From assembly GCF_900109045.1 (NCBI RefSeq), contig NZ_FNYL01000008.1, forward strand, positions 248,001 through 312,000: 64,000 nucleotides of DNA, given 5' to 3'. Below, in pieces: positions 25,053 through 34,459 of the stretch (the stretch's first letter is position 1; each line of letters starts with the position of its first letter). Origin of the DNA: Dyadobacter sp. SG02. GTDB taxonomy: Bacteria > Bacteroidota > Bacteroidia > Cytophagales > Spirosomataceae. Under the pieces are notes generated by a model that saw nothing but the letters and a program-made list of their open reading frames with translations, was not told the DNA's origin and did not search any database. The translations under genes were made by a program, and so were the position numbers.

Positions 25053-28034
25053 ATGAGCACGAGAAAATTTACGATTCTATTATTTATCGCCTCCTCTGTC
25101 CTGTTCGGTTTTATTGCCGGTGCGCAGACACCGTGGAGCGGGACCTACGGAAACGATTGGCTGGACGGAAAGTATGGGCAATCCTGGCTGCGTATCGGGG
25201 TGTCCAAAAGCGGCGTATTCAAGGTGGCGTTACCGGCTAACTTTCAGAATAAACCAACCCTTCTCCACCTTTATCACAGGGGTGTCGAGGTATCGCTGGT
25301 AAGTGCAAGCAACACGGAAATTGAATTTTACGGCGTAGCCAACGATGGAGCTAGCGACGCTTGGCTGTATAGATTCCCTACGACCCGGAAAAACCCGTAT
25401 TTCAGTCTTTATTCGGATGAAAGTGCCTACTTCCTGACATTTGATTCGACGCCGAGGACGGCAACTGTCTCGGAGAACCTGGCGCCGGATGGGGGTGTAC
25501 CATTACAGGAATCTCATAAATTTACCTATTTCAAAGAATTCACTATCGAGTACTCGCACATGACGTCGTACCCAAGCAGGCCGACGACTATGAACGCCTA
25601 CTTTGAGGAAGGGAAACAGGGAACAGGTACGAGGCTGCCAAATAACAATACAATCAAATATGTCAACCCCAAGCCCGCGATTTTTACCAACAGTTATCCC
25701 GCAGCTGGCGAAGACTTTACCTTTCAAATTAAATCGAAATTCGGAACGGATGCACCGCAATTAAATGTGCATTTGAAAGGCCGCGGGTACCAGTTCAGCG
25801 CGAACAGCACGGTCGAAATTTTTGCAGGAAAGAGTAAGGCGGATGCTTCTATGCGCTCGCTCGGAACGACCAACGTGATAGGGTATCTCGATGCAGATTT
25901 TCCCACCGCATCATTACAGGACGGTGATGTATTGAACGGTGTAGGCTATTTGGGAATTAAAAATACCGGTGGCGCAACGGACGGTATCTCTGTCTCGTAC
26001 TACTCCGTAACATACGACCAGAATATCGACATGCAAGGCCTGAACTCATACGAGTTTAATTTTCCTGCCTCTTCGGCCAATACACGCATTGCCATTCAGA
26101 ACCAGCCCGCAGGTACTTTGAAATTCCTTGATGTTTCCGACGCCGACCACCCACGCATTATCAATGGAACTGCCGGCAACCTGATGTTTTCAAGAAATGG
26201 CAATAGCATGAAAATGCTTGTAACCAACGAATCAACAACCGTTGCGGCTACTGCTGTGAGTTTCCAGGATCTCAATCCGGCGCAGTATGATTATCTGATC
26301 ATTACGAACGAAACGCTTGCAGGTTCGGCAGCGACTTACGCAACTTACCGGCAAACACAATCGCCAGGCAAAAAATACAAGCCGCTGGTCATTAAGATTA
26401 AAGATATCTATAATCAGTTCAACTACGGCGAGCCAAGTCCGGTAGCGATCCGTCGTTTCGTAGACTTAATGGTTTCAGATGGTAATACGGACAAATACTT
26501 GTTACTGCTCGGTAAATCGATTACCTATTACGAGCGGACCACGCGCGAAATGCCGGACGAGGTTCCAACAGTGGGCTTTCCAGGTTCCGATATATTGCTG
26601 ACAGACGGTCTTGGAGGTGCTCCGGACGACGTGCCTGTAATCCCGGTTGGACGCATTTCGGCAATCAGCGATCAGCAGGTGGTGGATTATCTCGACAAGA
26701 TCAAAACCTATGAAGAGCAAAAAGATCTTGACTGGCGAAAAAACGTCCTGCACATCAATGGAGGAAAAGCACCAGGGGAAGTAGGGCAGTTTTACAATTA
26801 CCTTTCGTCTATCAGCGGTCCTATTATCAATGCGCCGTTTTCGGGGGATACGATCAACAGGCCAAAGACACAAGAGGTTAATAGCACTATCACCACCACG
26901 ATCGCGCCGTGGTTAACGGGCACGGCCCCAGCACCCTATACGAATGTTCAGGGAGTTGGGATGGTTACTTATTTCGGTCACGGAAACGTGGACAATACCG
27001 ACTACGATTTTGGCTATGCAACCGATCCAGGAAAAGCGTATACTAACAATGGCAAATATCCCGTTCTGTTCTATAACGGATGTGGTGTGAATAACATTTT
27101 CAGTAACAGATTCAACCCTTTCACTGGTACCGTACCAGGTTCCTCAGGAAAAAGACCACTGTCACTAGACTGGCTTCTGGCTCCCAAAGGAGGTGCGATC
27201 GTAGTGTTTGGTAATGACTGGGATGCCTATGCATCGACCTCGAATGAATATCTGGATAGACTCTATCCCAAAATCTTCGGCGAGAAGGATGCTGACCGTG
27301 GAACGATCGGGCAAATACTGAAAGAGGTGGCACTGGAAACAAAAACCACCAAAGGATATAATTACAACTTGGGTGACAACGCGCGTATCGCAGCTGTTTA
27401 TCAAGCAGACCGCGCGAACGTTCATCAGGTCATTCTGCAAGGAGACCCCGCACTTCGTATTCTGATTAACGAAGATCCATTGCCTGTAAGCCTCGTATCG
27501 TTTGATGCCAAGGCTATCGATAACAGCAGAATTCAGCTGACGTGGGAGACAGCTTCTGAAAGAAATAACAGTCACTTCGTTATCGAAAGAAGCTACAACG
27601 CCAAAAATTTCGAAGTGATCGGACAGGTAGAAGGCAAAGGCGACAGCGACGCGCTGAGTTCTTATGCATTTATTGATGCTAGTCCGCTGGCGGGCGTCAA
27701 CTACTACCGCCTGAAACAAGTAGACCGTACGGTAGTTGAGAATGGAAATGTAATTGAAGGAAAGGCTACATTCTCAAGAATTGTTTCCGTTACCAGAGAA
27801 GGCACCTCGGCGTTGGTAGTTTCGCCAAACCCTGCGACCGACTGGATTAATATCCAGGTAAATATCCCGGTAGGTATTAAAAGCTGGGACATTCTCGATC
27901 AAAAAGGTAACACTTACCAGAAAGATCGTAAGGGGAATAAAGTCAATGTTCAGGGACTTACCAGCGGTGGATATATCTTGAAAATTGTGACAGAGAATGA
28001 CGACGTTTATCTGAAAAAGATATTTAAAAAGTAA
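25053..28034 (+). CDS. C25 (gingipain/PorU2-like) cysteine peptidase with T9SS sorting domain
   Basis: This 993-residue exported protein resembles PorU2-type relatives of the T9SS sortase. After the signal peptide (ending AGAQ) comes a propeptide-like beta domain with QSWLRIGVSKSGVFKV, GVEVSLVS and TTRKNPYFSLYSDESAYFL. Then a C25 caspase-like domain carries His643 in TYFGHGNVDN and Cys677 in YNGCGVNNIF, the probable catalytic dyad. The C-terminus has a fibronectin-III-like linker and a type A T9SS sorting domain (VVSPNPATDWINIQV to IFKK). PorU itself removes such domains from cargo. Whether this protein is a sortase or a cargo peptidase is open. The next gene, 30 bases on, is a paralogue. Confidence 0.83.
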   Translation: MSTRKFTILLFIASSVLFGFIAGAQTPWSGTYGNDWLDGKYGQSWLRIGVSKSGVFKVALPANFQNKPTLLHLYHRGVEVSLVSASNTEIEFYGVANDGASDAWLYRFPTTRKNPYFSLYSDESAYFLTFDSTPRTATVSENLAPDGGVPLQESHKFTYFKEFTIEYSHMTSYPSRPTTMNAYFEEGKQGTGTRLPNNNTIKYVNPKPAIFTNSYPAAGEDFTFQIKSKFGTDAPQLNVHLKGRGYQFSANSTVEIFAGKSKADASMRSLGTTNVIGYLDADFPTASLQDGDVLNGVGYLGIKNTGGATDGISVSYYSVTYDQNIDMQGLNSYEFNFPASSANTRIAIQNQPAGTLKFLDVSDADHPRIINGTAGNLMFSRNGNSMKMLVTNESTTVAATAVSFQDLNPAQYDYLIITNETLAGSAATYATYRQTQSPGKKYKPLVIKIKDIYNQFNYGEPSPVAIRRFVDLMVSDGNTDKYLLLLGKSITYYERTTREMPDEVPTVGFPGSDILLTDGLGGAPDDVPVIPVGRISAISDQQVVDYLDKIKTYEEQKDLDWRKNVLHINGGKAPGEVGQFYNYLSSISGPIINAPFSGDTINRPKTQEVNSTITTTIAPWLTGTAPAPYTNVQGVGMVTYFGHGNVDNTDYDFGYATDPGKAYTNNGKYPVLFYNGCGVNNIFSNRFNPFTGTVPGSSGKRPLSLDWLLAPKGGAIVVFGNDWDAYASTSNEYLDRLYPKIFGEKDADRGTIGQILKEVALETKTTKGYNYNLGDNARIAAVYQADRANVHQVILQGDPALRILINEDPLPVSLVSFDAKAIDNSRIQLTWETASERNNSHFVIERSYNAKNFEVIGQVEGKGDSDALSSYAFIDASPLAGVNYYRLKQVDRTVVENGNVIEGKATFSRIVSVTREGTSALVVSPNPATDWINIQVNIPVGIKSWDILDQKGNTYQKDRKGNKVNVQGLTSGGYILKIVTENDDVYLKKIFKK

Positions 28035-28064
28035 TAGAAGGTCAGCATTATAAATTGAATAGGT

Positions 28065-31000
28065 ATGTCTCGCATTGGTTTACGATTAGTTTTATTTTTT
28101 TTAGCAGTTCAGATTTTCGGTACTGCGCAAGTCTTCGCCCAATGGGGGGCACCCTATTCAAACAGCTGGATTTCGTACGATAAAAACTATGTTAAGATTT
28201 ATGTGAGCCAAAAGGGAATCCACCGGATTCCCTTTGGTTCTTTACCTGCCGATTTTTCGGTGAAGGAGCCCGATAAGATTCAGCTTTGGCATCGTGGAAA
28301 GCAGGTTTCGATCATTAGCACGGCAAATAGTGAAGTCCTTTTTTATGCCGTGCCCAACGATGGCGCTACTGATTCGCTGTTCTACCGGCCTATGAGCTCG
28401 CGTAAGAATCCGTACTTCAGTATGTATTCGGATAAGAGTGCATACTTTCTTGTAAATGGCGATGTGGCTGGTTCAAGAGCCAAAATCCAGACTTCGAAAT
28501 CAGAAATCCAGCCTCTTGCATCGGTTGTCGGAACAAACTTGAATGTGTATCAGCAAGAGTATTCGATGAGCACGGAAAGCCCGATTCGTCCAGGCTTCTA
28601 TAATAGCTTTTTCGAATTTTCGGCGAGCAAAACGGGCAAGACGACGCTGGGAAATAAATTGACGTTGTTCCCATTTACGCTTACGGGCAGAGTGCCTAAA
28701 TCGGGCGCAAAAACCACTGTGAAGTTGCTCTTTCACGGGCGGAGTAATAACGTCAGGAAGTTGGAAGTTTACGTAGGGAAAACCGAGCAAACTTTGCGCC
28801 TGACCGGAAGTCCTGCAAACGCAGGATTTGATGCCACGGAATATAGCTTCGATATCGGGGAGGATGACGTTGATTCGGACGGCAAGGCTACATTGGGGCT
28901 CAAATCGGTGGCAACGGATCCCCTGGATCGGTTTTCACTGGATTATTTCGCGATAAACTATCCCCGAGACTTGAATATGGCCGGGGTAAAATCCTTCAAT
29001 TTTACGATCCCCGCAACGGCTGGCGCGCAGGCCAGGCTCTCTCTTAAAAATGCTCCCGCTGATGCGAAAATTCTTGACATCAGTAATGTGGATGTCCCTG
29101 TTGTAGTTCAAAGCGCACTAACCGACTTTACACTTACACGGGAATCCGGAAGATCTTCGAATTTGCTGGTCAGCAATGAGGTGGTTACCGTAGCCGCCGC
29201 AAATATTCTGTCTCTGAAATTCAAAAAATATGATTTAAGTCCTGCCAATTATGTAATTGTTACCAGTGAAAACTTGCTGGAAGGCGCGCAGACGTACGCA
29301 AACTACCGTGCATCCGCCGCCGGCGGTAGCTACAAACCGGTTGTGGTCAATATTAAGGACATTTACGACCAATTCAATTACGGTGAGCCCAGCCCGGTGG
29401 GCATTCGGCGGTTTACAGACTATCTTTTGTCGCAAGGCTCCAAGGATAAATACATGCTGTTGATAGGAAAGTCCATCACGCACAACGAGCGTATGAAACG
29501 TGAGCTTCCCGACGAAGTGCCCACGGTAGGGTATCCGGGATCGGACGTGTTACTCGTAGAAGGACTCGGTGGTGCTGCAAGCAATGTGCCTTCACTGCCA
29601 CTGGGACGTATTCCCGCAGTTACCAATGCGACTATAAACGACTATCTTCAGAAGGTCAAAGAATATGAATCGAACAGTTTTGGCGATGTGGCCTGGCGTA
29701 AAAAGGTTTTGCATTTGAATGGAGGTAAAACTGCCAGCGAAATCAGCCAATTGAGAGATATGCTGAAAGACCTTGTCCCTTACGTAACTGACGGGATAAT
29801 CGGAGGAAAAGTAACCCCGTTTTCCAAGCAGCAAGGGATCGGCGAGGTTGAAAAAGTGAATATTACACCGGAAGTTAATGCAGGTGTTGGGCTGATCACC
29901 TATTTCGGTCACGGATCTGTAACCGTTACCGACCTCGATATGGGATATGCGACGGATGAAGTAAGGGCATATGCCAACAATCTGAGGTATCCGATGATGT
30001 ACTTCAACGGTTGCGGGGTGGGCAACATATTCAGCGGCCGCTTTAACCCCGCACCTAATACTAACGACCGTTACTCGCTATCGATGGACTGGTTACTGGC
30101 AGCAAAAAGGGGATCGATCGCCATTATTGCGAATTCGTTTGAAAGCTTTGTAAGTCCGTCCGAAAAATATCTCGAGCGACTTTACAATAGTATGTTTGTC
30201 GCTCCTGCCACATTCGGTCAAACCATTGGAAAAATTCAGATAGCAGTTGCAAAAGACATTCTCGCGGAAGATAAAGGCACTTATGCGGTTGCGAATATCC
30301 ACCAGTCGATCCTGCAAGGCGACCCTGCGCTGAGGCTCGTCACTGTTGAAAATCCGGATTATGCAGTTGACCCGCAGGAAAGCATTTCCATTTACTCGGA
30401 GTCGGCAAATAAGACGATTGGTAATTCGGCAAATTTGCAATTAAAAGTTGCGATGACTAACCACGGAAGATATAAAAAGGGCGAATTGGTTCCGGTACAG
30501 ATTAACTATGTTGGAAGAGACGGAACGGTAACGAAAACGGAATCGGTTCCATCGTTTGCATTTTCAGACACGCTTGAAGTAAAATTCGAAACGAATAAGT
30601 CGATACGTTCTATTCAGGTTGTAATCGATCCGCAGAGCACTTTGATCGAAATAAGCCGCAAAAATAATATTGCGGAATTGCCTATTGACTGGGATGTTGC
30701 TGAGGGATTGACGGTGTATCCTTCGACGGCCATCAAGGACATTGTGCCGCCGGTTATCCATGTGACGTTCAATGAGCGCAATCTGGAAAACAATGAAGTA
30801 ATCGCGCCGAATCCCCGGATACGCGTGTACCTGGAAGATGACAGGTTGGTACTGCGTGACACCAGCCTGATTGAAGTCCTCCTGCGCCCCTGCCAGGACG
30901 AAAGCTGCAAGTTTGTCAAAGTAAGTTATAAGTTGACGAATGTCAGCCTGGATTCGATTAACACACATTCGATCCAGTTCAATTACCTTTCGGCCAATTT

Positions 31001-31394
31001 GCCCGCTGGTAAATACGAATTGCTGGTGAATGGAAAAGATGTAGCCGGTAACACTTACAGCGAACCTTACCATATCTTTTTCGAGATACAGGAAGTTGGC
31101 TCCGAAAGTATTGAAGTGACATCGAGCCCTAATCCGACATCTTCATACCTGCGAATGGAAGCTAAGTTGGGGACATTTGGAAATAGCGGCGGTAAAGCGA
31201 GGAATCTGATTTACGACGCCCGCGGTAATGTGGTTTTCGAAAGCAAAGTCACCATTCCCAGAACAGAGCGATTTGAGTGGTATCTGCCCGTAAGCAATCT
31301 GACTCCGGGTATTTATATCTACAAGGTATTTATTGAAGGCCAGAGCTCCACAGCTGAGTTCGAAAAAACGGGCAGAGTAGTAATCGTAAGATAA
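28065..31394 (+). CDS. C25 cysteine peptidase, PorU2-like T9SS sortase paralogue
   Basis: This 1109-residue protein has the same plan as its neighbour: signal peptide ending VFAQ, the block KNYVKIYVSQKGIHRIPFG, then a C25 domain with His616 in TYFGHGSVTV and Cys650 in FNGCGVGNIF. After the peptidase it differs. It has an extra Ig-like region (TNHGRYKKGELVPVQINYVG; WDVAEGLTVYPSTAIKDIVPPVIHVTFN) of about 250 residues and a C-terminal region with SSPNPTSSYLRMEAKLG and NLTPGIYIYKV. That layout resembles proteins annotated as PorU2 (putative T9SS sortase). The exact split of work between the two copies is unknown. It ends 39 bases from the converging lasso cyclase gene. Confidence 0.83.
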   Translation: MSRIGLRLVLFFLAVQIFGTAQVFAQWGAPYSNSWISYDKNYVKIYVSQKGIHRIPFGSLPADFSVKEPDKIQLWHRGKQVSIISTANSEVLFYAVPNDGATDSLFYRPMSSRKNPYFSMYSDKSAYFLVNGDVAGSRAKIQTSKSEIQPLASVVGTNLNVYQQEYSMSTESPIRPGFYNSFFEFSASKTGKTTLGNKLTLFPFTLTGRVPKSGAKTTVKLLFHGRSNNVRKLEVYVGKTEQTLRLTGSPANAGFDATEYSFDIGEDDVDSDGKATLGLKSVATDPLDRFSLDYFAINYPRDLNMAGVKSFNFTIPATAGAQARLSLKNAPADAKILDISNVDVPVVVQSALTDFTLTRESGRSSNLLVSNEVVTVAAANILSLKFKKYDLSPANYVIVTSENLLEGAQTYANYRASAAGGSYKPVVVNIKDIYDQFNYGEPSPVGIRRFTDYLLSQGSKDKYMLLIGKSITHNERMKRELPDEVPTVGYPGSDVLLVEGLGGAASNVPSLPLGRIPAVTNATINDYLQKVKEYESNSFGDVAWRKKVLHLNGGKTASEISQLRDMLKDLVPYVTDGIIGGKVTPFSKQQGIGEVEKVNITPEVNAGVGLITYFGHGSVTVTDLDMGYATDEVRAYANNLRYPMMYFNGCGVGNIFSGRFNPAPNTNDRYSLSMDWLLAAKRGSIAIIANSFESFVSPSEKYLERLYNSMFVAPATFGQTIGKIQIAVAKDILAEDKGTYAVANIHQSILQGDPALRLVTVENPDYAVDPQESISIYSESANKTIGNSANLQLKVAMTNHGRYKKGELVPVQINYVGRDGTVTKTESVPSFAFSDTLEVKFETNKSIRSIQVVIDPQSTLIEISRKNNIAELPIDWDVAEGLTVYPSTAIKDIVPPVIHVTFNERNLENNEVIAPNPRIRVYLEDDRLVLRDTSLIEVLLRPCQDESCKFVKVSYKLTNVSLDSINTHSIQFNYLSANLPAGKYELLVNGKDVAGNTYSEPYHIFFEIQEVGSESIEVTSSPNPTSSYLRMEAKLGTFGNSGGKARNLIYDARGNVVFESKVTIPRTERFEWYLPVSNLTPGIYIYKVFIEGQSSTAEFEKTGRVVIVR

Positions 31395-31433
31395 CGCAGG
31401 TTGGGCAACACTTTCGGATGTCTCCTGGTACCC

Positions 31434-33395
31434 TTAATAGCTTATCGGGTATCCGGAGGAGCTCATCCATTCCAGCCAGGTATGAAGCGTTACTGCGCGG
31501 GTAACGTGGCACCAGGTATTTGATTTTTGAGTGTAGGGAATTTGCTCATTTTCAAGAATGGCTATTTCGCCTAAAAATTTCTTCCTGTCAATAAACGACC
31601 AGATATTGGTCGATTCCATGAATTCTTCTTTTGCCTGATTCCACAGGCGGAAAGTTATTTCCTGCCCATAAGCGGAGGTTAATGTAGCCTTGCCGGGTCG
31701 GTTTACAACTACCTCCGGCAATAAATGTCTCATGCTGTTTCGGAAATGCTCGCGTCCGAGGCCATTACCGTACTTCACGGTGTCGGGCACCGCCATGCAT
31801 AATTCCAGGAGCGCTTTGTTTTGTAACGGAGACCTGCTGCTTATGCCAATATGATTTCCTAAGTCAAAAAAGCCTTCCTGGGAGCGGTTTATTGTGGGAT
31901 TGAACACATCCGTGAACAAATTAGCAGCTGTGCTGCCGAGGCTGTCTGCAAGGGATGCAGGATAGTTGAATGACGGCTGTTGCTTACTATTGCTTGCTTC
32001 GATGAGATCGTGGGCCGCAATGTTGAGCGTGCCTGAAACGCTGGGCTTATTCGCACGGTTCATTAAGCTGGTCCACGCACGTTTCAAAAAATAAGAATGA
32101 GAAAGGTCGGTGTTCCTGGCTAAATCCAGGTAAGTTTTGACCACCTGAGAAACTCCCTTGTGTTTTTGCCGCACAACTCTGTTGTAGAAGTAGAATTGCT
32201 TCACAAGATCCACCTTCTTTTCAGAAGAAAGATTATCCCAGTCACTGTACATATGCGAATAGGAAAAATAAGGAGCCCGCTTTTCCAGCAAGTTTTCCAA
32301 AAGAGCCCAATCGCGCGTTTCAAAGGCATGTTGGAAAATTTCGAACCCGCTCCCGACAATTGAATCGCCGCCACTTCCGGAAAGCAATACTTCACAACCC
32401 CGGTCCTTGGCATACAGAAGCATGCTTGTAATCAATGTGGGCGGCATTTTTGTTGCAATGGGCTGCCCATGCGCGGCGGTAAGTAAACGAATCAATTCAA
32501 AATCCTCTTCCGATTGATATACTTCGTGGTGGACTGAGTTTATCTTGTCTGAAACGGCGATGGCATACGCACTTTCATCGGAGTCCGCGAATTTTGACTT
32601 ATTGTGAATGGTGTGAAGGACCCGGTCAGGCTGAATGTATCTTAGCATAGCGCTAACCGAAGAAGAATCGAGCCCACCACTCAAATGGGTCGCAATCGGA
32701 GTACTGCTGGTTGATCCCGCGCTTAGTTCAACGGCCTGTTTGAAAAGTGAGAAGAATGCGTCGGTGACGTCATGCGTAGTTTTTAATACATTATCCCACC
32801 TCGATAGGCGGAAAGTTGTAAGCTTTTCAATTTTGACGCTCGACTCATTAAACTCCACGATATGACCGGGGGGGACGAGCTTGATGAAGGAGTAAAAAGT
32901 GTTCACCGAATGTGTCAACGTTTCGGTTTGCCCGACATCCAGGTGCGTTTGAATTCGTTTTAAATCCAGATTCAAATATTGCTCCCGAACAAGCTTGTGG
33001 CTGATTATCCCGGATAGGCTTGTTGAAAACAGAACAAAGCGGTGTGGGATATGGATGTAGAAAAGTGGTAGGTTACCGAAGATTGACCGAAACAGTATAA
33101 GTTTCCTCAGAGTAGCATTGTAACCGGCGCCGACCGAGAGCATAACATTGGAATTGTCGAGCTCTTCGAGACTACCTAAAAAAGAGCCAGAATTTCTAAG
33201 TGATAAATTACTTAGAAATTCTGGCTCTGAAGATTCTTTCTCTATTTGGATTAAATAGGAAAAGTAAGAACACTTATGGAAGCCATTTTGGCCGATATAC
33301 CCGTTTTCAAGCTCTACCGATTCTTCAAATTTATCACTCAGTTCAATATTTGCTGAGCGAGTATATGAAAGGTATCCTTGTAGTTTTTGCTTCAA
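31434..33395 (-). CDS. lasso-peptide-type cyclase (asparagine synthetase B-like)
   Basis: This 653-residue protein has an asparagine-synthetase fold. Its N-terminal glutaminase-like half lacks the catalytic Cys2 (it begins MKQKLQGYLSY) and shows LFRSIFGNLPLFYI. The ATP pyrophosphatase loop SGGLDSS is at 239-245 and a second glycine-rich loop SGSGGDSIVG at about 350. Cys-less members of this fold act as lasso cyclases (McjC/LasC type), adenylating an Asp or Glu side chain so the core N-terminus can close a ring. A lasso-type precursor lies 33 bases upstream. The start is TTG at 33395: an in-frame stop lies three codons upstream and the next Met is about residue 85. It could be another amide-forming synthetase, but the precursor makes cyclase the best call. 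Confidence 0.82.
   Translation of the reverse strand: MKQKLQGYLSYTRSANIELSDKFEESVELENGYIGQNGFHKCSYFSYLIQIEKESSEPEFLSNLSLRNSGSFLGSLEELDNSNVMLSVGAGYNATLRKLILFRSIFGNLPLFYIHIPHRFVLFSTSLSGIISHKLVREQYLNLDLKRIQTHLDVGQTETLTHSVNTFYSFIKLVPPGHIVEFNESSVKIEKLTTFRLSRWDNVLKTTHDVTDAFFSLFKQAVELSAGSTSSTPIATHLSGGLDSSSVSAMLRYIQPDRVLHTIHNKSKFADSDESAYAIAVSDKINSVHHEVYQSEEDFELIRLLTAAHGQPIATKMPPTLITSMLLYAKDRGCEVLLSGSGGDSIVGSGFEIFQHAFETRDWALLENLLEKRAPYFSYSHMYSDWDNLSSEKKVDLVKQFYFYNRVVRQKHKGVSQVVKTYLDLARNTDLSHSYFLKRAWTSLMNRANKPSVSGTLNIAAHDLIEASNSKQQPSFNYPASLADSLGSTAANLFTDVFNPTINRSQEGFFDLGNHIGISSRSPLQNKALLELCMAVPDTVKYGNGLGREHFRNSMRHLLPEVVVNRPGKATLTSAYGQEITFRLWNQAKEEFMESTNIWSFIDRKKFLGEIAILENEQIPYTQKSNTWCHVTRAVTLHTWLEWMSSSGYPISY
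33183..33228. repeat. perfect 19-bp inverted repeat inside the lasso cyclase gene
   Basis: AGAGCCAGAATTTCTAAGT at 33183-33201 is repeated exactly as its reverse complement at 33210-33228, with an 8-base spacer. It covers codons 56-71 of the cyclase and would give a strong hairpin in the mRNA about 165 bases into the gene. No T-run follows on the - strand, so it is not a standard terminator. Confidence 0.95.
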
Positions 33396-33428
33396 AATAT
33401 ATCAAACTACCAGCCGCCTTGCTGAATA

Positions 33429-33584
33429 TCAACCTTCTGTCGAGAATTTGAAATCAGCTGGATCAAGATCCTGAAGGCTGCCTTGCTTTCCTTTGGTAAG
33501 GTTTCTAACGTTTCCGTGTTGTACCAAAACCGGCTTGCGGTAAGACTTTTTTGTCTGTGTAGAGTGCGATGTCAATGTTTTCAT
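33429..33584 (-). CDS. lasso-peptide-type RiPP precursor (51 residues)
   Basis: This small gene encodes a 51-residue peptide with the lasso leader pattern. Tyr15-x-x-Pro18 with Leu20 and Gly24 (SYRKPVLVQHG) matches the YxxP block bound by the leader-recognition protein, and Thr30 sits two residues before the predicted cleavage site. Cleavage after Lys31 would release a 20-residue core starting Gly32. Asp39 is core position 8, the right place for a Gly1-Asp8 macrolactam (ring GKQGSLQD). Phe45 and Phe47 are possible steric plugs in the tail. The stop is 33 bases before the cyclase start. Start ATG at 33584 has no Shine-Dalgarno, which is normal in Bacteroidota. The product and its activity are unknown. 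Confidence 0.82.
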   Translation of the reverse strand: MKTLTSHSTQTKKSYRKPVLVQHGNVRNLTKGKQGSLQDLDPADFKFSTEG

Positions 33585-33719
33585 TGTTTATCGGTTAATG
33601 AATGATTAATACCAGTATCCGTCGTAAATTTAGGCAGATAAATTGAATTTGCAAGCATTATTCAAAACGAATATGAAAAAATCAAGTTTTAACTGATTGT
33701 ACCTGTCGTATTTGAACAA

Positions 33720-34439
33720 TTACCGAGTGCCAAATTCTATGATTTTGCGTGTTTTGTGACTTCCCGATTCAATTTGCCCCAGTCCGATGCAATCGTCTTT
33801 TTGGCAAAATTCAAAGGTAGTCTGGTCTTCGCTGAGAAGGCCTACGCCAAGTCCGTACTCCTTGATAGTTACATATTTATTGATGATGGACGTGTCTTTG
33901 CGCTCAACGACCGTCAGCACCTTGTCGAAGGAATGCTCGCCGATTTTGGTGGATTTGATTCCCGGTTCGTAGTAGTAATCCTGTTTGTCGAGGTTGTTGT
34001 AGGCATTACCGTTCCACGTAGTGCGCGAATCGATCGGAAATATCAGCGACTGGAACAGCTGGTTATCGATATTCGTCAAGATCTTGTCGGGATATTTGTG
34101 AACTGCATATTCTTTCGCCTTTTGCCAATAGTCGGCCGCTGAATTACGGGTCGATCTGGCAACAATGTAAGTTACGATCCCGGCCGAGTCCGAAACGATC
34201 TTGTCGACTTCGTCCTTTTCCTGCCATTTGGTTATCACCGGCGCAGACTGGCCCGCGGAGTACACTTCCTGATTAACGTCGTACACGACATAGTGGCCGA
34301 TTTCGAGCGGATAGTAATTATAGGGATCAACAGGGTCGGTATTGTCGTCGTCGCAAGCCGAAAAAGCAATTGAAGCAATCGCCAGGATAGTGATGTGTTT
34401 AGTGAAATTCCGCCCAATCGTCAGTAAAGAATTCTTCAT
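33720..34439 (-). CDS. hypothetical lipoprotein
   Basis: The 239-residue product has a lipoprotein signal with lipobox AFSAC (Cys29), then an acidic stretch DDDNTDPVDP and a beta-rich domain beginning YYPLEIGHYVVYDV. I do not recognise a family with known function; similar small lipoproteins occur across Cytophagales. It is the last gene of a - strand run that starts at gcvT, with a gap of 20 bases to udk. Its place after porZ and udk suggests an envelope role but proves nothing. Confidence 0.7.
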   Translation of the reverse strand: MKNSLLTIGRNFTKHITILAIASIAFSACDDDNTDPVDPYNYYPLEIGHYVVYDVNQEVYSAGQSAPVITKWQEKDEVDKIVSDSAGIVTYIVARSTRNSAADYWQKAKEYAVHKYPDKILTNIDNQLFQSLIFPIDSRTTWNGNAYNNLDKQDYYYEPGIKSTKIGEHSFDKVLTVVERKDTSIINKYVTIKEYGLGVGLLSEDQTTFEFCQKDDCIGLGQIESGSHKTRKIIEFGTR

Positions 34440-34459
34440 TAACTCGATTAATTTGATGA

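Noticed and set aside
33200-33451. An 83-residue reading frame on the + strand across the lasso cyclase start
   Set aside because: It is antisense to the cyclase N-terminus and is a by-product of the perfect inverted repeat there.
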